A stretch of DNA of 64,000 nucleotides from an uncultured Microbacteriaceae bacterium (GCA_947487835.1 CANKXX010000001.1:434001-498000); one strand, 5' to 3'. Counted from the stretch's first letter, positions 16,502 to 26,901 are shown. Notes: generated by a model not told the origin, from the letters alone. Program-made: numbers and translations.

Positions 16502-19096
16502 TTGACGTCACGAATTCCGGAGAAACCAGCACTCGAGGGCCTCGAGGCCAAGTGGGGACCCGAGTGGCAGACGAGGGCCACGTACCGGTTCGATCGCGCC
16601 GGCGCGACCCGCGACTCCATCTACTCGATCGACACGCCGCCGCCGACCGCCTCCGGGTCGCTGCACATCGGTCACGTCTTCTCCTACACGCACACGGATG
16701 TCGTGGCCCGCTACCAGCGGATGCTCGGCAAGACGGTCTTCTACCCCATGGGCTGGGACGACAACGGCCTGCCCACCGAGCGCCGGGTGCAGAACTACTA
16801 CGGCGTGCGCTGCGACCCGTCGCTCCCCTACGACCCCGACTTCACCCCGCCCTTCGAGGGCGGCGACAACAAGAGCTCCAAGGCCGCGGACCAGCTGCCC
16901 GTCTCGCGCCGCAACTTCATCGAGCTGTGCGAGCGCCTCACCGTCGAGGACGAGAAGGCCTTCGAGAAGCTCTGGCGCGACCTCGGCCTGAGCGTGGACT
17001 GGAGCCAGTCCTACCGCACCATCGGCGACGAGTCCCAGGTGGCGTCGCAGCGCGCGTTCCTGCGCAACCTCGCCCGCGGCGAGGCCTACCAGGCGGATGC
17101 GCCCACCCTGTGGGACGTGACCTTCCGCACCGCCGTCGCCCAGGCGGAGCTCGAGGACCGCGAGCAGCCCGGCACCTACCACCGCATCGCGTTCCACACG
17201 CCCGACGGCTCGGACGTGGTCATCGAGACCACCCGCCCGGAGCTGCTCCCCGCCTGCGTCGCCCTCGTGGCGCACCCCGACGACGAGCGCTACAAGGCTC
17301 TGGTCGGCACCACCGTGACGACGCCGTTGTTCGGCGTCGAGGTGCCCGTCGTGGCACACCACCTCGCTCAGCCCGACAAGGGCTCCGGCATCGCGATGAT
17401 CTGCACCTTCGGCGACGTGACCGACGTGACCTGGTGGCGCGAGCTGCAGCTGCCCACCCGCGCCATCCTCGGCTTCGACGGACGCATCCTGCGCGAGGCC
17501 CCCGAGGCCATCACCTCCGAGAGCGGCCGCGCCGCCTACGAGCAGCTTGCGGGCAAGACCGTCTTCTCGGCCAAGGCCGCCGTGGTCGACCTGCTGCGCG
17601 AGAGCGGCGAGCTGCTCGGCGAGCCGCGCAAGATCACCCACCCGGTGAAGTTCTACGAGAAGGGCGACAAGCCCCTCGAGATCGTCTCGACCCGCCAGTG
17701 GTACATCCGCAACGGCGCGCGCGAGGAGGACCTGCGCGCCCGCCTTCTCAAGCGGGGCACGGACATCGCGTTCGTGCCGGACTTCATGCGGGTGCGCTAC
17801 GAGAACTGGGTCAACGGCCTGTCCGGCGACTGGCTGATCTCCCGCCAGCGCTTCTTCGGCGTGCCGATCCCGGTCTGGTACCCGCTGGACGACGAGGGCA
17901 ACCCCGTCTTCGACTCCCCCCTCGTGCCCACCGAGGACGCGCTGCCGGTCGACCCGTCGTCCGACGCCGCCCCCGGCTACACCGAGGACCAGCGCGGCGT
18001 CGCCGGCGGCTTCGTCGGCGAGCTCGACGTGATGGACACCTGGGCGACGTCGTCGCTCACGCCGCAGCTCGCGGGCGGCTGGGAGCGCGACCCGGAGCTC
18101 TACGACCTCGTCTTCCCGTTCGACCTCCGCCCGCAGGCGCAGGACATCATCCGCACCTGGCTGTTCTCCACGGTGCTCCGCGCCGAGCTCGAGCACGGCG
18201 AGCAGCCCTGGAAGACCGCCGCCATCTCCGGCTTCATCGTCGACCCCGACCGCAAGAAGATGTCGAAGTCGAAGGGCAACGTCGTGACGCCCGCCGCGAT
18301 GCTCGACACCCACGGTTCGGATGCGGTGCGCTACTGGGCGGCCTCGTCGCGGCTCGGCACCGACGCGGCGTTCGACCCGCAGAACCCGACCCAGATCAAG
18401 ATCGGCCGCCGCCTGGCCATCAAGATCCTCAACGCGTCGAAATTCATTCTCAGCTTCAGCGCCGGCGAGGACGGCACCGACGCGGCGATCACGAACCCGC
18501 TGGACACGAGCATGCTCGCGACGCTGGCCGAGGTGATCGGCACCGCGACGCAGGCGCTGAACGACTACGACCACGCCCGCGCGCTCGAGGTCACCGAGAG
18601 CTTCTTCTGGACGTTCTGCGACGACTACCTCGAGCTCGTCAAGGAGCGCGCGTACGGTCAGTCCGGCGACGCAGCGGACCAGGCGTCCGCCGTCGCCGCC
18701 CTGCGGACCGCGCTCGACGTGCTGCTGAGGCTCTTCGCCCCCTTCGTGCCCTTCGCCACCGAGGAGGCCTGGTCCTGGTCGCACGACGCGTCGGTGCACA
18801 TCGCCGGCTGGCCGGCGGCGACCGAGGCGACCGAGGCGGGCGCCGAGGGCTCGCCCGAGCTGCTCGTGCTGGCCGGGCGGGCGCTGATCGGCATCCGTCG
18901 CGCCAAGACCGACGCCAAGGCCTCGCAGAAGACCCCCGTCGCGTCGGCCGTCATCACCGCGCCGGCCGAGCAGCTCGGCCTGCTCAAGCGGGCGGCGGGT
19001 GACATCACGGCCGTCGGCCGCGTCGCCGACCTCCGCTTCACCGAGGGCGCCGAGCTGGCCGTCACCGAGATCGTGCTCGCCCCCAGCGAGCAGTGA
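16502..19096 (+). CDS. valS: Valyl-tRNA synthetase
   Basis: An 864-residue class I synthetase charging tRNA-Val. HIGH is exact (55-58) and KMSKS is at 586-590, with the editing domain between and an anticodon-binding helical domain after about residue 650. The initiator is TTG 16502, with GGAG 7 nt upstream and no better in-frame start. Unlike ileS it has no T-box in the short upstream region. A strong hairpin at 19102-19144 follows the stop. Confidence 0.95.
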   Translation: MTSRIPEKPALEGLEAKWGPEWQTRATYRFDRAGATRDSIYSIDTPPPTASGSLHIGHVFSYTHTDVVARYQRMLGKTVFYPMGWDDNGLPTERRVQNYYGVRCDPSLPYDPDFTPPFEGGDNKSSKAADQLPVSRRNFIELCERLTVEDEKAFEKLWRDLGLSVDWSQSYRTIGDESQVASQRAFLRNLARGEAYQADAPTLWDVTFRTAVAQAELEDREQPGTYHRIAFHTPDGSDVVIETTRPELLPACVALVAHPDDERYKALVGTTVTTPLFGVEVPVVAHHLAQPDKGSGIAMICTFGDVTDVTWWRELQLPTRAILGFDGRILREAPEAITSESGRAAYEQLAGKTVFSAKAAVVDLLRESGELLGEPRKITHPVKFYEKGDKPLEIVSTRQWYIRNGAREEDLRARLLKRGTDIAFVPDFMRVRYENWVNGLSGDWLISRQRFFGVPIPVWYPLDDEGNPVFDSPLVPTEDALPVDPSSDAAPGYTEDQRGVAGGFVGELDVMDTWATSSLTPQLAGGWERDPELYDLVFPFDLRPQAQDIIRTWLFSTVLRAELEHGEQPWKTAAISGFIVDPDRKKMSKSKGNVVTPAAMLDTHGSDAVRYWAASSRLGTDAAFDPQNPTQIKIGRRLAIKILNASKFILSFSAGEDGTDAAITNPLDTSMLATLAEVIGTATQALNDYDHARALEVTESFFWTFCDDYLELVKERAYGQSGDAADQASAVAALRTALDVLLRLFAPFVPFATEEAWSWSHDASVHIAGWPAATEATEAGAEGSPELLVLAGRALIGIRRAKTDAKASQKTPVASAVITAPAEQLGLLKRAAGDITAVGRVADLRFTEGAELAVTEIVLAPSEQ

Positions 19097-19101
19097 CCCG
19101 C

Positions 19102-19144
19102 GCGGCGCGTCCCTCCCCGGCGTCATCGGGGAAGGGCGCGCCGC
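19102..19144 (+). terminator. Hairpin terminator after valS
   Basis: Arms 19102-19118 and 19128-19144 pair over 17 positions with one G-T pair and one mismatch. There is no T-run, as usual in this GC range. Confidence 0.6.
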
Positions 19145-19169
19145 CCGACCAATGGAGTGAGGCCTGACC

Positions 19170-19439
19170 ATGCAGCTCGGAACCCGCTGGAGCGTGGGCG
19201 AGAACGCCCCCGCCACCCTGCCCGAGGTCGTCCTGCTCGCCGTGAAGACGGTGGAGGACGACCTTCTCACGCTCGGCACGGACACCGCCGCCTGGAAGTG
19301 GACGCTGACCTGGCTCGAGCGGAAGCCCGTCGTCGAGCTCGACGACGGCACCGTCATCCGCTACGACGACCGCGACGACGCCGCGACGATCACCCTGCCC
19401 GCGGACGCTGTCGAGGACCCGTTCGACGACGAGGACTGA
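19170..19439 (+). CDS. Conserved hypothetical acidic small protein
   Basis: An 89-residue soluble protein I cannot assign to a named family. The C-terminal third is very acidic (DDGTVIRYDDRDD and the tail EDPFDDED), the middle has Trp-rich strands (WKWTLTWLE), and there is no signal peptide or membrane segment. ATG 19170 has a weak GTGAGG upstream. Its regular codon use, at the third position mostly G/C, supports a real gene. It sits between valS and a convergent methyltransferase gene. Confidence 0.65.
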   Translation: MQLGTRWSVGENAPATLPEVVLLAVKTVEDDLLTLGTDTAAWKWTLTWLERKPVVELDDGTVIRYDDRDDAATITLPADAVEDPFDDED

Positions 19440-19505
19440 CCGCCCGGTCCCCCGGCTGCTCCGCGCGGCGGCTGAGGCTGTGGGCAGCGGGGGCGGTGCC
19501 TGCTG

Positions 19506-20333
19506 CTACTTGCGGGCGAGGATCTCGCCGTGCGGCATGCCGAGCCAGCCGTCGTCGTCCGCGGCCCAGCGCAGCCAGCCCTCGCGGATGAACTCCAGGT
19601 CCTCACGCGTGGCGAGACCCGACTCCAGGGCCTGGTCCGCGAACGACGACTTCGTCGCGCGGTCCGCCCAGGCGCCGCCCCACCAGTCGCGCTCCTCCTG
19701 CGAGGCGAAGCACCAGATGGACGCGGACGACTCGACGTCCGAGAAGCCGGCGGCGTGCGCCCAGGCCCGCAGCCGCGGACCGGCGTTCGGCTCGCCGCCG
19801 TTGTCGCGGTGGACCTGCTGGTACAGGGTGGCCCACGCCTCGAGGCCGGGCAGCCGGGGGTGGATCGAGACGTTGACGTAGTCGACGTCGCGGGCGGCGA
19901 CGATGCCGCCCGGCTTCACGACGCGGCGCATCTCGCGCAGCACGGCGACGGGGTCCGCGACGTGCTGGAGCACCTGGTGCGCGTGCACGATGTCGAAGGT
20001 GTCGTCGGGGAAGTCGAGGGCATACGCGTCCGCGACCTGGAACTCGGCCGCGGAGCCCGCTTCGGCCGCGCGGTCCCGCGCCTGCGTGACGACGTCGTCC
20101 GACGCGTCGATGCCGACGACCCTGCCCGGGGCGAGTCGCTCGGCGAACTCGATGGTGATCGTTCCGGGGCCGCTGCCGACGTCGAGGAGGGAGAGGCCGG
20201 GGCGCAGGTGCGGCACGAGGTAGGACGCGGAGTTGTCGACCGTGCGCCACGAATGAACGCGCAGGACGCTCTCGTGGTGACCGTGGGTGTACCGCTCCTG
20301 GGTGGGTGACGCTTCGGCGTGCTTGGTGCTCAT
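19506..20333 (-). CDS. SAM-dependent class I methyltransferase
   Basis: A 275-residue Rossmann methyltransferase. Motif I LDVGSGPGTI is near residue 50, the acidic residue after strand 2 is in GIDASDD, and motif IV/V are FDIVHAHQVLQHV and LREMRRVVKPGG. The closest general class is the UbiE/COQ5-like methyltransferases; the acceptor is unknown. TATAGT (20340-20345) lies exactly 6 nt before the ATG at 20333, so the mRNA is probably leaderless. Divergent from the M3 peptidase gene. Confidence 0.88.
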   Translation of the reverse strand: MSTKHAEASPTQERYTHGHHESVLRVHSWRTVDNSASYLVPHLRPGLSLLDVGSGPGTITIEFAERLAPGRVVGIDASDDVVTQARDRAAEAGSAAEFQVADAYALDFPDDTFDIVHAHQVLQHVADPVAVLREMRRVVKPGGIVAARDVDYVNVSIHPRLPGLEAWATLYQQVHRDNGGEPNAGPRLRAWAHAAGFSDVESSASIWCFASQEERDWWGGAWADRATKSSFADQALESGLATREDLEFIREGWLRWAADDDGWLGMPHGEILARK

Positions 20334-20413
20334 CCGGCCACTATAGGTCGTGCGGAAACGGCTCCCCAGCCGTGTTACGGAGGTCCGGCGCCGGCCGACC
20401 GTAGGGTGGATCC

Positions 20414-22474
20414 ATGGCAGACACGTCCAATCCCTTCTTCGCGCCCAGCACGCTCCCGTACCAGCTCCCGCCGTTCGCGGACATCCGGGACGAGCACTAC
20501 CTGCCTGCCTTCGAGCGCGGCTTCGAGGAGCACCTGGCGGAGATGGCGACGATCGCCGACAGCTCCGAGGAAGCGACGTTCGAGAACACGATCGCGGCGA
20601 TGGAGCGCGCCGGCGGCACGCTGGGGCGGGTCGCCCACGTCTTCTTCAACAAGAGCTCGTCGGACAGCTCCGACTTCACGAACGAGCTCGAGGAGCAGAT
20701 CGCCCCGCGCCTGGCCGCCCACGAGGACGCCATCCGCCTGAACAGCGCGCTCTACGCGCGCATCAAGGCGATCCACGAGACCCGGGCCGAGGCCGGGCTC
20801 GACCCGGAGTCGGTGTATCTCGTGGAGCGGATCTTCACCGAGTTCACCCTGGCCGGCGCCGGACTGGGTGACGCGGAGAAGGAGACGCTGCGCGACTACA
20901 ACCAGCGGCTCAGCACCCTCACCACCCGCTTCGAGAAGAACCTGCTCGCCGACACGAACGACCTCGCCCTCGTCTTCGACTCCGCGGAGGAGCTCGACGG
21001 CCTGAGCGACGGCGAGCTGGCCGCGGCGGCGGAGGCGGCGAAGGAGCGCGGGCTCGACGGCAGGTACCTCGTGACGCTCGTCCTCTTCACCGGACACCCG
21101 TACCTCGCCTCCCTCACCAACCGCGACGTGCGGCGCCGCATCCTGGAGGCCTCGCGCTCCCGCGGCAGCCGCGGCAACGAGCACGACAACCGCGCCCTCG
21201 TGCTGGAGATCACCGCCGTCCGCGCGGAGCGCGCCGCGCTGCTCGGCTTCGAGAGCCACGCCGCGTACGTGACCGCCGATGAGACCGCGAAGACCCCGGA
21301 GGCCGTCGCCGCCATGCTCGGCCGCCTCGCCCCGGCTGCCGCCCGCAACGCCCGGGCCGAGGCCGCGGACCTCCAGGCGCAGATCGACGCGGCGCAGGAC
21401 GCCGCGGGCGAGCCGCGCTTCGAGCTCGAGGCGTGGGACTGGGCGTTCTACACCGAGAAGGTGCGGGCGGAGAAGTACGACGTGGACACCGCGGCGCTCC
21501 GGCCGTACTTCGAGTCGGAGCGGGTGCTGCGCGACGGCGTCTTCGCCGCCGCGACCCGCGTGTACGGGATCACGTTCGAGGAGCGCCCCGACCTCGTCGC
21601 CTACCACCCCGACGCCCGCGTGTTCGAGGTGTCGAACGACGACGGCTCGCCGGTGGGCCTGTACATCCTCGACCTCTACACGCGCGACTCCAAGCGCGGC
21701 GGCGCCTGGATGAACCCCCTCATCTCGCAGAACACGCTGCTCGACCAGCCGACCGTCGTCGTCAACAACCTCAACGTGCCGAAGCCGCCCGCCGGGCAGC
21801 CGACGCTGCTGTCCTACGACGAGGTCACCACCCTGTTCCACGAGTTCGGGCACGCGCTGCACGGGCTCTTCGCCCAGGTCACCTATCCGAAGTTCGCGGG
21901 CACGAACGTCTTCCGCGACTTCGTCGAGTTCCCGAGCCAGGTCAACGAGATGTGGATGCTCTGGCCCGAGATCCTCGAGAACTACGCCGTGCACCACGTG
22001 ACGGGTGAGCGCATCCCGCAGGACGTCATCGACCGGCTGCAGGCCGCGGCGTCGTTCAACGAGGGCTTCTCGACGAGCGAGTACCTCGCCGCCGCGCTGC
22101 TCGACCAGGCCTGGCACCGCATCGGCGTGGGCGACGAGGTGACGGATGTCGCGGCCTTCGAGGCGCAGGCCCTCGCCGAGGTCGGCCTCGACAACCCCGC
22201 CGTGCCGACCCGCTACTCGAGCACCTACTTCGCGCACACCTTCTCGGGTGGTTACGACGCGGGCTACTACTCCTACATCTGGAGCGAGGTGCTCGACGCG
22301 GACACCGTGGAGTGGTTCAAGGAGAACGGCGGCCTCACCCGCGCCAACGGCGACCGTTTTCGCGAGCGGCTGCTCGGCGTCGGCGGGCGGATGGACCCGC
22401 TGGCGGCGTACCGCGACTTCCGCGGCCGCGACGCCGTGATCGAGCCGCTCCTCGCCCGCCGCGGCCTCGACTAG
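20414..22474 (+). CDS. M3 family oligopeptidase / peptidyl-dipeptidase (Dcp-like)
   Basis: A 686-residue cytoplasmic zinc peptidase that clips small peptides, often as dipeptides. The zinc motif HEFGH is at 476-480 and the third ligand is probably the Glu in NEMWMLWPE. Length fits Dcp/oligopeptidase A. There is no signal peptide. TAGGGT (20402-20407) lies 6 nt before ATG 20414, suggesting leaderless transcription. It probably finishes degradation of peptides from Clp proteolysis or from import; that role is inference. Confidence 0.92.
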   Translation: MADTSNPFFAPSTLPYQLPPFADIRDEHYLPAFERGFEEHLAEMATIADSSEEATFENTIAAMERAGGTLGRVAHVFFNKSSSDSSDFTNELEEQIAPRLAAHEDAIRLNSALYARIKAIHETRAEAGLDPESVYLVERIFTEFTLAGAGLGDAEKETLRDYNQRLSTLTTRFEKNLLADTNDLALVFDSAEELDGLSDGELAAAAEAAKERGLDGRYLVTLVLFTGHPYLASLTNRDVRRRILEASRSRGSRGNEHDNRALVLEITAVRAERAALLGFESHAAYVTADETAKTPEAVAAMLGRLAPAAARNARAEAADLQAQIDAAQDAAGEPRFELEAWDWAFYTEKVRAEKYDVDTAALRPYFESERVLRDGVFAAATRVYGITFEERPDLVAYHPDARVFEVSNDDGSPVGLYILDLYTRDSKRGGAWMNPLISQNTLLDQPTVVVNNLNVPKPPAGQPTLLSYDEVTTLFHEFGHALHGLFAQVTYPKFAGTNVFRDFVEFPSQVNEMWMLWPEILENYAVHHVTGERIPQDVIDRLQAAASFNEGFSTSEYLAAALLDQAWHRIGVGDEVTDVAAFEAQALAEVGLDNPAVPTRYSSTYFAHTFSGGYDAGYYSYIWSEVLDADTVEWFKENGGLTRANGDRFRERLLGVGGRMDPLAAYRDFRGRDAVIEPLLARRGLD

Positions 22475-22506
22475 CCCGGAGCCCGTCGAGGAGACGCGCC
22501 CATACG

Positions 22507-22529
22507 GTCCCTGAGCTTGTCGAAGGGAC
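22507..22529. repeat. REP-like 23-nt repeat
   Basis: An imperfect palindrome GTCCCT-GAGCTTGTCGA-AGGGAC between two convergent genes. It is one of eleven copies of the same family in the window. Confidence 0.85.
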
Positions 22530-22547
22530 GCGCTGTGCCTCGGAGGG

Positions 22548-23630
22548 TCACACGAGGTGGCGGCGGATCACCTCGGCCGCGGTGTCCACGTCGTCCTCCG
22601 CGTTGTACACGTGGAAGGCGAGGCGGAGGCGACCCGCCCGCATGGCCGCCGCGATGCCCGCACCGCGGAGGGTGTCCGGGGTGGACTCGTCCACAGCGAG
22701 GCTGACGATCGCGGAGCCGGTGGGCTCGATGCCGACGGCCGCGCAGAACCGGTCCGACAGCCCGACCGCGTGGCGGTGCAGCGCCTCGACCCCGACGTCG
22801 GCGAGCAGCGCCATCGACGTTCCCGCCCCGACCCAGGAGTGCCACGCCGGGGACACGTCGAACCGTCTGGCATCGGCCGCGAGCCGCAGCGGGGACCCGT
22901 AGATGCTCGTCCACGGGTTCTCTCCCGCGTACCAGTTGGCGGTATGCGGGATGAGCTCCTCCATGAACTCCTCGCGCACAGTGAAGAACGCGGTGCCGCG
23001 GGGGGTAAGCAACCACTTGTACCCGCCGCCCACCGTGTAGGCGAAGCGTCCGGCGTCGATCGGCAGCCACCCCGTCGACTGTGTCGTGTCGAGCAGGACC
23101 CGGGTGCCGCTCGCGGCGCAGGCGGTCTCGAGCGCGTCGAGGTCGACCATCCGCCCGTTGCTCGACTGCACGGAGGAGACGGAGACGAGGGTCGTGCGCG
23201 CGGTCACCGACTCGGGGATGCGCTCGAGCGGCACCTCGCGCACGGTGACGCCCCGCCGCTCCTGCGCGAGGAACGGGAACAGGATGCTCGTGAAGTCGCC
23301 CTCGGCGGTGAGCACCTCGCTGCCGTCCGGCAGGTTCGCGGCGACCAGACCGGCGAACACCGACACCTGGCTCCCCACGGCGACGCGACTGCTCGGCACG
23401 CCCACCATCGCGGCGTAGTGAGCGCGCGCCTCCTCGAGCGGGATGTCGAAGTCCATCGGGTTCGACGTGCCGTGCCGCCAGTCCTCAAGCACCGTCTGCA
23501 GCGTCGCGGTGGTGCGCGCGGGTGGCAGCCCGAGCGACGCGGTGTTGAGGTAGACGACCTCGGACTCGAACTCCGCCGCCGCTCGCGAGACGCGCGCGGC
23601 GCCGTCCCCGTGATCCTCGTTCTGCACCAT
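22548..23630 (-). CDS. Class V aminotransferase-fold PLP enzyme
   Basis: A 360-residue fold-type I PLP enzyme. The PLP lysine is in the VGGGYKWLLTPRG motif, the cofactor aspartate in VLLDTTQSTGW, and the N-terminus has YLNTASLGLPP. Members of this class include cysteine desulfurases, kynureninases and isopenicillin-epimerase-like proteins; no active-site Cys loop is evident, so a SufS/IscS role is unlikely. Specific substrate unknown. The start at 23630 has a CAGACT box 7 nt upstream and may be leaderless. It is divergent from the SDR gene. Confidence 0.82.
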   Translation of the reverse strand: MVQNEDHGDGAARVSRAAAEFESEVVYLNTASLGLPPARTTATLQTVLEDWRHGTSNPMDFDIPLEEARAHYAAMVGVPSSRVAVGSQVSVFAGLVAANLPDGSEVLTAEGDFTSILFPFLAQERRGVTVREVPLERIPESVTARTTLVSVSSVQSSNGRMVDLDALETACAASGTRVLLDTTQSTGWLPIDAGRFAYTVGGGYKWLLTPRGTAFFTVREEFMEELIPHTANWYAGENPWTSIYGSPLRLAADARRFDVSPAWHSWVGAGTSMALLADVGVEALHRHAVGLSDRFCAAVGIEPTGSAIVSLAVDESTPDTLRGAGIAAAMRAGRLRLAFHVYNAEDDVDTAAEVIRRHLV

Positions 23631-23769
23631 GCACCCGAGTCTGTCGGTCCGGTCGCGGTGGGGTCAAAGGCCGGGCGATGCATTTCTCCGCTTGTCGAGG
23701 AGCGGCCTATGCGGCACCGGGGGCCCGGCCTAGCGTGGAAGGACCGTCAATCCATCGAAGGAGTTTGTC

Positions 23770-24666
23770 GTGGCCAACGACCAGTACGTCTTCCAGAACC
23801 CCGTCACACGATTCGAGAGCATCACCCCGGACGAGCAGGACCAGCCCGAGCCGGCCACCGACGCCGAACTGACGCCGAAGGCCGACCACGGCGAGGAGTC
23901 CTACCGCGGCACCGGCCGGCTCACGGGCCGCAGGGCGCTCATCACGGGGGCCGACTCCGGGATCGGTGCCGCCGTCGCGATCGCGTTCGCGCGCGAGGGC
24001 GCCCACATCGCGATGTCCTACCTCGAGTCCGAGCAGAAGGACGCCAACCGCATCGCCGGTTACCTGCAGGACGCGGGCGCCACCGTGGTGCAGATCCCCG
24101 GCGACATCAGCGACAGGGCGTTCGCGAACGAGCTCGTCAGCCGCGCCGTCGAGGGCCTCGGCGGGCTCGACATCCTCGTGAACAACGCCGGCAAGCAGAT
24201 CTTCCGCGAGAGCCTGGAGGAGCTGCCGGACGACCAGTTCGACGAGACCTTCAAGGTGAACGTGTACGCCATGTTCTGGATCACGAAGGCGGCGCTCCCC
24301 CATCTGCCCGCCGGGTCCACCATCATCAACACGACGTCGATCGAGGCGTACCAGCCCGCCCCGATCCTCGTCGACTACGCGTCGACGAAGGCGACCATCA
24401 ACGCGTTCACCAAGGGCCTGTCGCAGCAGCTCGCTCCCAAGGGCATCCGGGTCAACGCCGTGGCGCCCGGACCCATCTGGACGCCGCTGCAGGTCAGCGA
24501 CGGACAGCCGAAGGACGCCCTGCCCGAGTTCGGCAAGTCGACGCCGCTCGGCCGCGCCGGCCAGCCGACGGAGCTCGCGCCCGCATACGTGTTCCTGGCG
24601 TCGCCCGAGTCGAGCTACGTGATCGGCGAGACGCTCAACGTGAACGGCGGGATGCCGACGCCGTAG
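23770..24666 (+). CDS. Short-chain dehydrogenase/reductase, stress-type (YdaD/YhxC-like)
   Basis: A 298-residue SDR with a 50-residue N-terminal extension, typical of the general-stress glucose/ribitol-dehydrogenase-like group. The cofactor motif is TGADSGIG, the NNAG motif is present, and the catalytic Ser/Tyr/Lys are in NTTSIEAY and YASTK. It ends with the NVNGGMPTP tail. GTG 23770 has AAGGAG upstream. Substrate unknown; a role under osmotic or general stress is inferred from family. Confidence 0.9.
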   Translation: MANDQYVFQNPVTRFESITPDEQDQPEPATDAELTPKADHGEESYRGTGRLTGRRALITGADSGIGAAVAIAFAREGAHIAMSYLESEQKDANRIAGYLQDAGATVVQIPGDISDRAFANELVSRAVEGLGGLDILVNNAGKQIFRESLEELPDDQFDETFKVNVYAMFWITKAALPHLPAGSTIINTTSIEAYQPAPILVDYASTKATINAFTKGLSQQLAPKGIRVNAVAPGPIWTPLQVSDGQPKDALPEFGKSTPLGRAGQPTELAPAYVFLASPESSYVIGETLNVNGGMPTP

Positions 24667-24679
24667 CGCGGATCGCAAC

Positions 24680-24720
24680 ACACAGCCCCGGGCCCGTCAT
24701 CGACGGACCCGGGGCTGTGT
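24680..24720. terminator. Bidirectional terminator between the SDR gene and clpX
   Basis: 13-bp perfect arms (24680-24692 with 24708-24720, ACACAGCCCCGGG) extended by an inner CCGTC/GACGG stem, located between two convergent genes. Confidence 0.8.
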
Positions 24721-24736
24721 CGCGTGAGCGCGCGGT

Positions 24737-26014
24737 CTAGGCGGACTTCTCCGCGCGGATCGGCTTGCGTGGCACGATGGTCGGTGCGGCGTTGTCGAGC
24801 ACCGCGGCGCGGGTTACGACGACACGGGCGACGTGGTCGTCCGAGGGGATGTCGAACATGATCGGCCCGAGCACCTCCTCCATGATCGCCCGGAGCCCGC
24901 GGGCGCCGGTCTGGCGCAGGACCGCGAGGTCGGCGATCGCCTCGAGGGCGCCGTGGTCGAACTCGAGCTCGACACCGTCCAGCTCGAACATCTTCTGGTA
25001 CTGGCGCACCAACGCGTTGCGGGGCGTGGTGAGGATGTCCATGAGCGCGGTGCGGTCGAGCGGCGTGACCGTGGTGACGACGGGGAGGCGGCCGATGAAC
25101 TCGGGGATGAGCCCGAACTTGTGCAGGTCCTCCGGCAGCACCTCGCTGAAGAGGTTGAGGTCGTCGCCCTTGCTGTGCAGCGGGGCGCCGAAGCCGATGC
25201 CGCGCTTGCCCGCGCGCTGGCTGATGATGTCCTCGAGGCCCGCGAACGCGCCGGCCACGATGAACAGCACGTTCGTGGTGTCGACCTGGATGAACTCCTG
25301 GTGCGGGTGCTTACGACCGCCCTGCGGGGGTACGGAAGCGACGGTGCCCTCGATGATCTTGAGGAGCGCCTGCTGCACGCCCTCGCCGGACACGTCCCTG
25401 GTGATGGACGGGTTCTCGGCCTTGCGGGCGATCTTGTCGACCTCGTCGATGTAGATGATGCCGGTCTCGGCACGCTTGACGTCGTAGTCGGCGGCCTGGA
25501 TGAGCTTCAGCAGGATGTTCTCCACATCCTCGCCCACGTAGCCGGCCTCGGTGAGGGCCGTGGCGTCCGCGACCGCGAAGGGCACGTTGAGGCGCTTGGC
25601 CAGCGTCTGCGCGAGGTACGTCTTGCCGCAGCCGGTGGGGCCGATGAGGAGGATGTTGGACTTCGCCAGCTCGACGTCGTCGCCGAGGGTGTCGGCGGAG
25701 GAGATGGTGTTGCGGGCGCGGACCCGCTTGTAGTGGTTGTACACCGCGACGGACAGGGCGCGCTTCGCGGCCTCCTGGCCGATCACGTACTCCTCGAGGA
25801 AGCCGTAGATCTCCTTCGGCTTCGGAAGGTCGAACTCGCTCGTGGTCTCGTCGCTCGCCTCGGCGAGTCGCTCCTCGATGATCTCGTTGCAGAGCTCGAC
25901 GCACTCGTCGCAGATGTAGACGCCGGGGCCCGCGATCAGCTGCTGGACCTGCTTCTGGCTCTTGCCGCAGAACGAGCACTTGAGGAGATCAGCGCTTTCT
26001 CCGATGCGTGCCAT
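24737..26014 (-). CDS. clpX: ClpX, ATPase subunit of the Clp protease
   Basis: A 425-residue AAA+ unfoldase that feeds substrates to ClpP1P2. The N-terminal zinc finger has CSFC and CDEC pairs, Walker A is GPTGCGKT, Walker B is [10 protein letters not shown], and the pore-loop and sensor regions are conserved. The ATG at 26014 has GGAGG 5 nt upstream; the TTG 12 nt earlier starts inside that ribosome site and is rejected. A terminator separates it from clpP2, so it probably also has its own promoter in 26015-26145. Confidence 0.97.
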   Translation of the reverse strand: MARIGESADLLKCSFCGKSQKQVQQLIAGPGVYICDECVELCNEIIEERLAEASDETTSEFDLPKPKEIYGFLEEYVIGQEAAKRALSVAVYNHYKRVRARNTISSADTLGDDVELAKSNILLIGPTGCGKTYLAQTLAKRLNVPFAVADATALTEAGYVGEDVENILLKLIQAADYDVKRAETGIIYIDEVDKIARKAENPSITRDVSGEGVQQALLKIIEGTVASVPPQGGRKHPHQEFIQVDTTNVLFIVAGAFAGLEDIISQRAGKRGIGFGAPLHSKGDDLNLFSEVLPEDLHKFGLIPEFIGRLPVVTTVTPLDRTALMDILTTPRNALVRQYQKMFELDGVELEFDHGALEAIADLAVLRQTGARGLRAIMEEVLGPIMFDIPSDDHVARVVVTRAAVLDNAAPTIVPRKPIRAEKSA

Positions 26015-26145
26015 TGGTTCCTCCAACTAGTTCAGCGGCTGCCACGAGCCTAACCTGTGCGGACGACAACGCCGAACCGATGTCGGCGTGTGAAGGACTC
26101 GCCTGCACGCCCCCGTTCGGGGCGCCGGCGGACAAGGCGGGGACG

Positions 26146-26184
26146 ACGAACGGGACGGCGCCCGAGGGCGGCCGTCCCGTTCGT
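26146..26184 (-). terminator. Terminator after clpP2
   Basis: 14-bp arms ACGAACGGGACGGC (26146-26159) and their complement (26171-26184), with an inner GCCC/GGGC stem, 7 nt beyond the clpP2 stop. Confidence 0.75.
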
Positions 26185-26191
26185 GGTGTCG

Positions 26192-26863
26192 CTACTTGAC
26201 GAGCGCGGGAACGTTCTTGCGCGAGCCGAGCACCTGGTCGATGAGCCCGTAGTCGAGCGCCTCGGCCGCGTTGAGGATCTTGTCGCGGTCGATGTCGCGG
26301 TTCACGGTCTCGATGTCGCGGTTCGTGTGCTTCGCGAGGGTCTCCTCGAGCCACACGCGCATGCGAAGGATCTCGGCGGCCTGGATCTCGATGTCCGACG
26401 CCTGGCCCTGGCCGGCTCCGCCGAGGGCGGGCTGGTGGATCAGGATGCGGGCATTGGGCAGCGCGAGGCGCTTGCCCGCGGTCCCGCCGGCAAGCAGCAC
26501 GGCGGCCGCGGAGGCGGCCTGGCCGAGGCAGACCGTCTGGATCTGCGGACGGATGTACTGCATCGTGTCGTAGATCGCCGTCATCGCGGTGAACGATCCA
26601 CCGGGTGAGTTGATGTACATGACGATGTCGCGGTCCGGGTCCTGGCTCTCGAGCACGAGGAGCTGGGCCATGACGTCGTCGGCCGACGCGTCATCCACCT
26701 GGACGCCGAGGAAGATGATGCGGTCCTCGAACAGCTTCGCGTAGGGGTCCTGACGCTTGTAGCCGTATGCCGTGCGCTCCTCGAAGCTGGGGAGGATGTA
26801 GCGCGACGACGGGGTGGCGAGGCCGGACCCGCCCGCGGACGGGAGGAAGGAGGGTGTGTTCAT
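26192..26863 (-). CDS. clpP2: ClpP2, serine protease subunit of the Clp protease
   Basis: A 223-residue peptidase with a 25-residue N-terminal leader that is probably processed. The nucleophile Ser118 is in GQAASAAA and His143 in ILIHQP; NSPGGS forms the oxyanion region. Actinobacteria use mixed ClpP1P2 tetradecamers. The gene follows clpP1 by 38 nt and both are transcribed towards clpX. The ATG at 26863 is used; ribosome-site sequence upstream (AAGGAACAG) is modest. Confidence 0.95.
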   Translation of the reverse strand: MNTPSFLPSAGGSGLATPSSRYILPSFEERTAYGYKRQDPYAKLFEDRIIFLGVQVDDASADDVMAQLLVLESQDPDRDIVMYINSPGGSFTAMTAIYDTMQYIRPQIQTVCLGQAASAAAVLLAGGTAGKRLALPNARILIHQPALGGAGQGQASDIEIQAAEILRMRVWLEETLAKHTNRDIETVNRDIDRDKILNAAEALDYGLIDQVLGSRKNVPALVK

Positions 26864-26901
26864 GAAAATGTCTGTTCCTTATCTGAAGGGGTCCGGTGCG
26901 C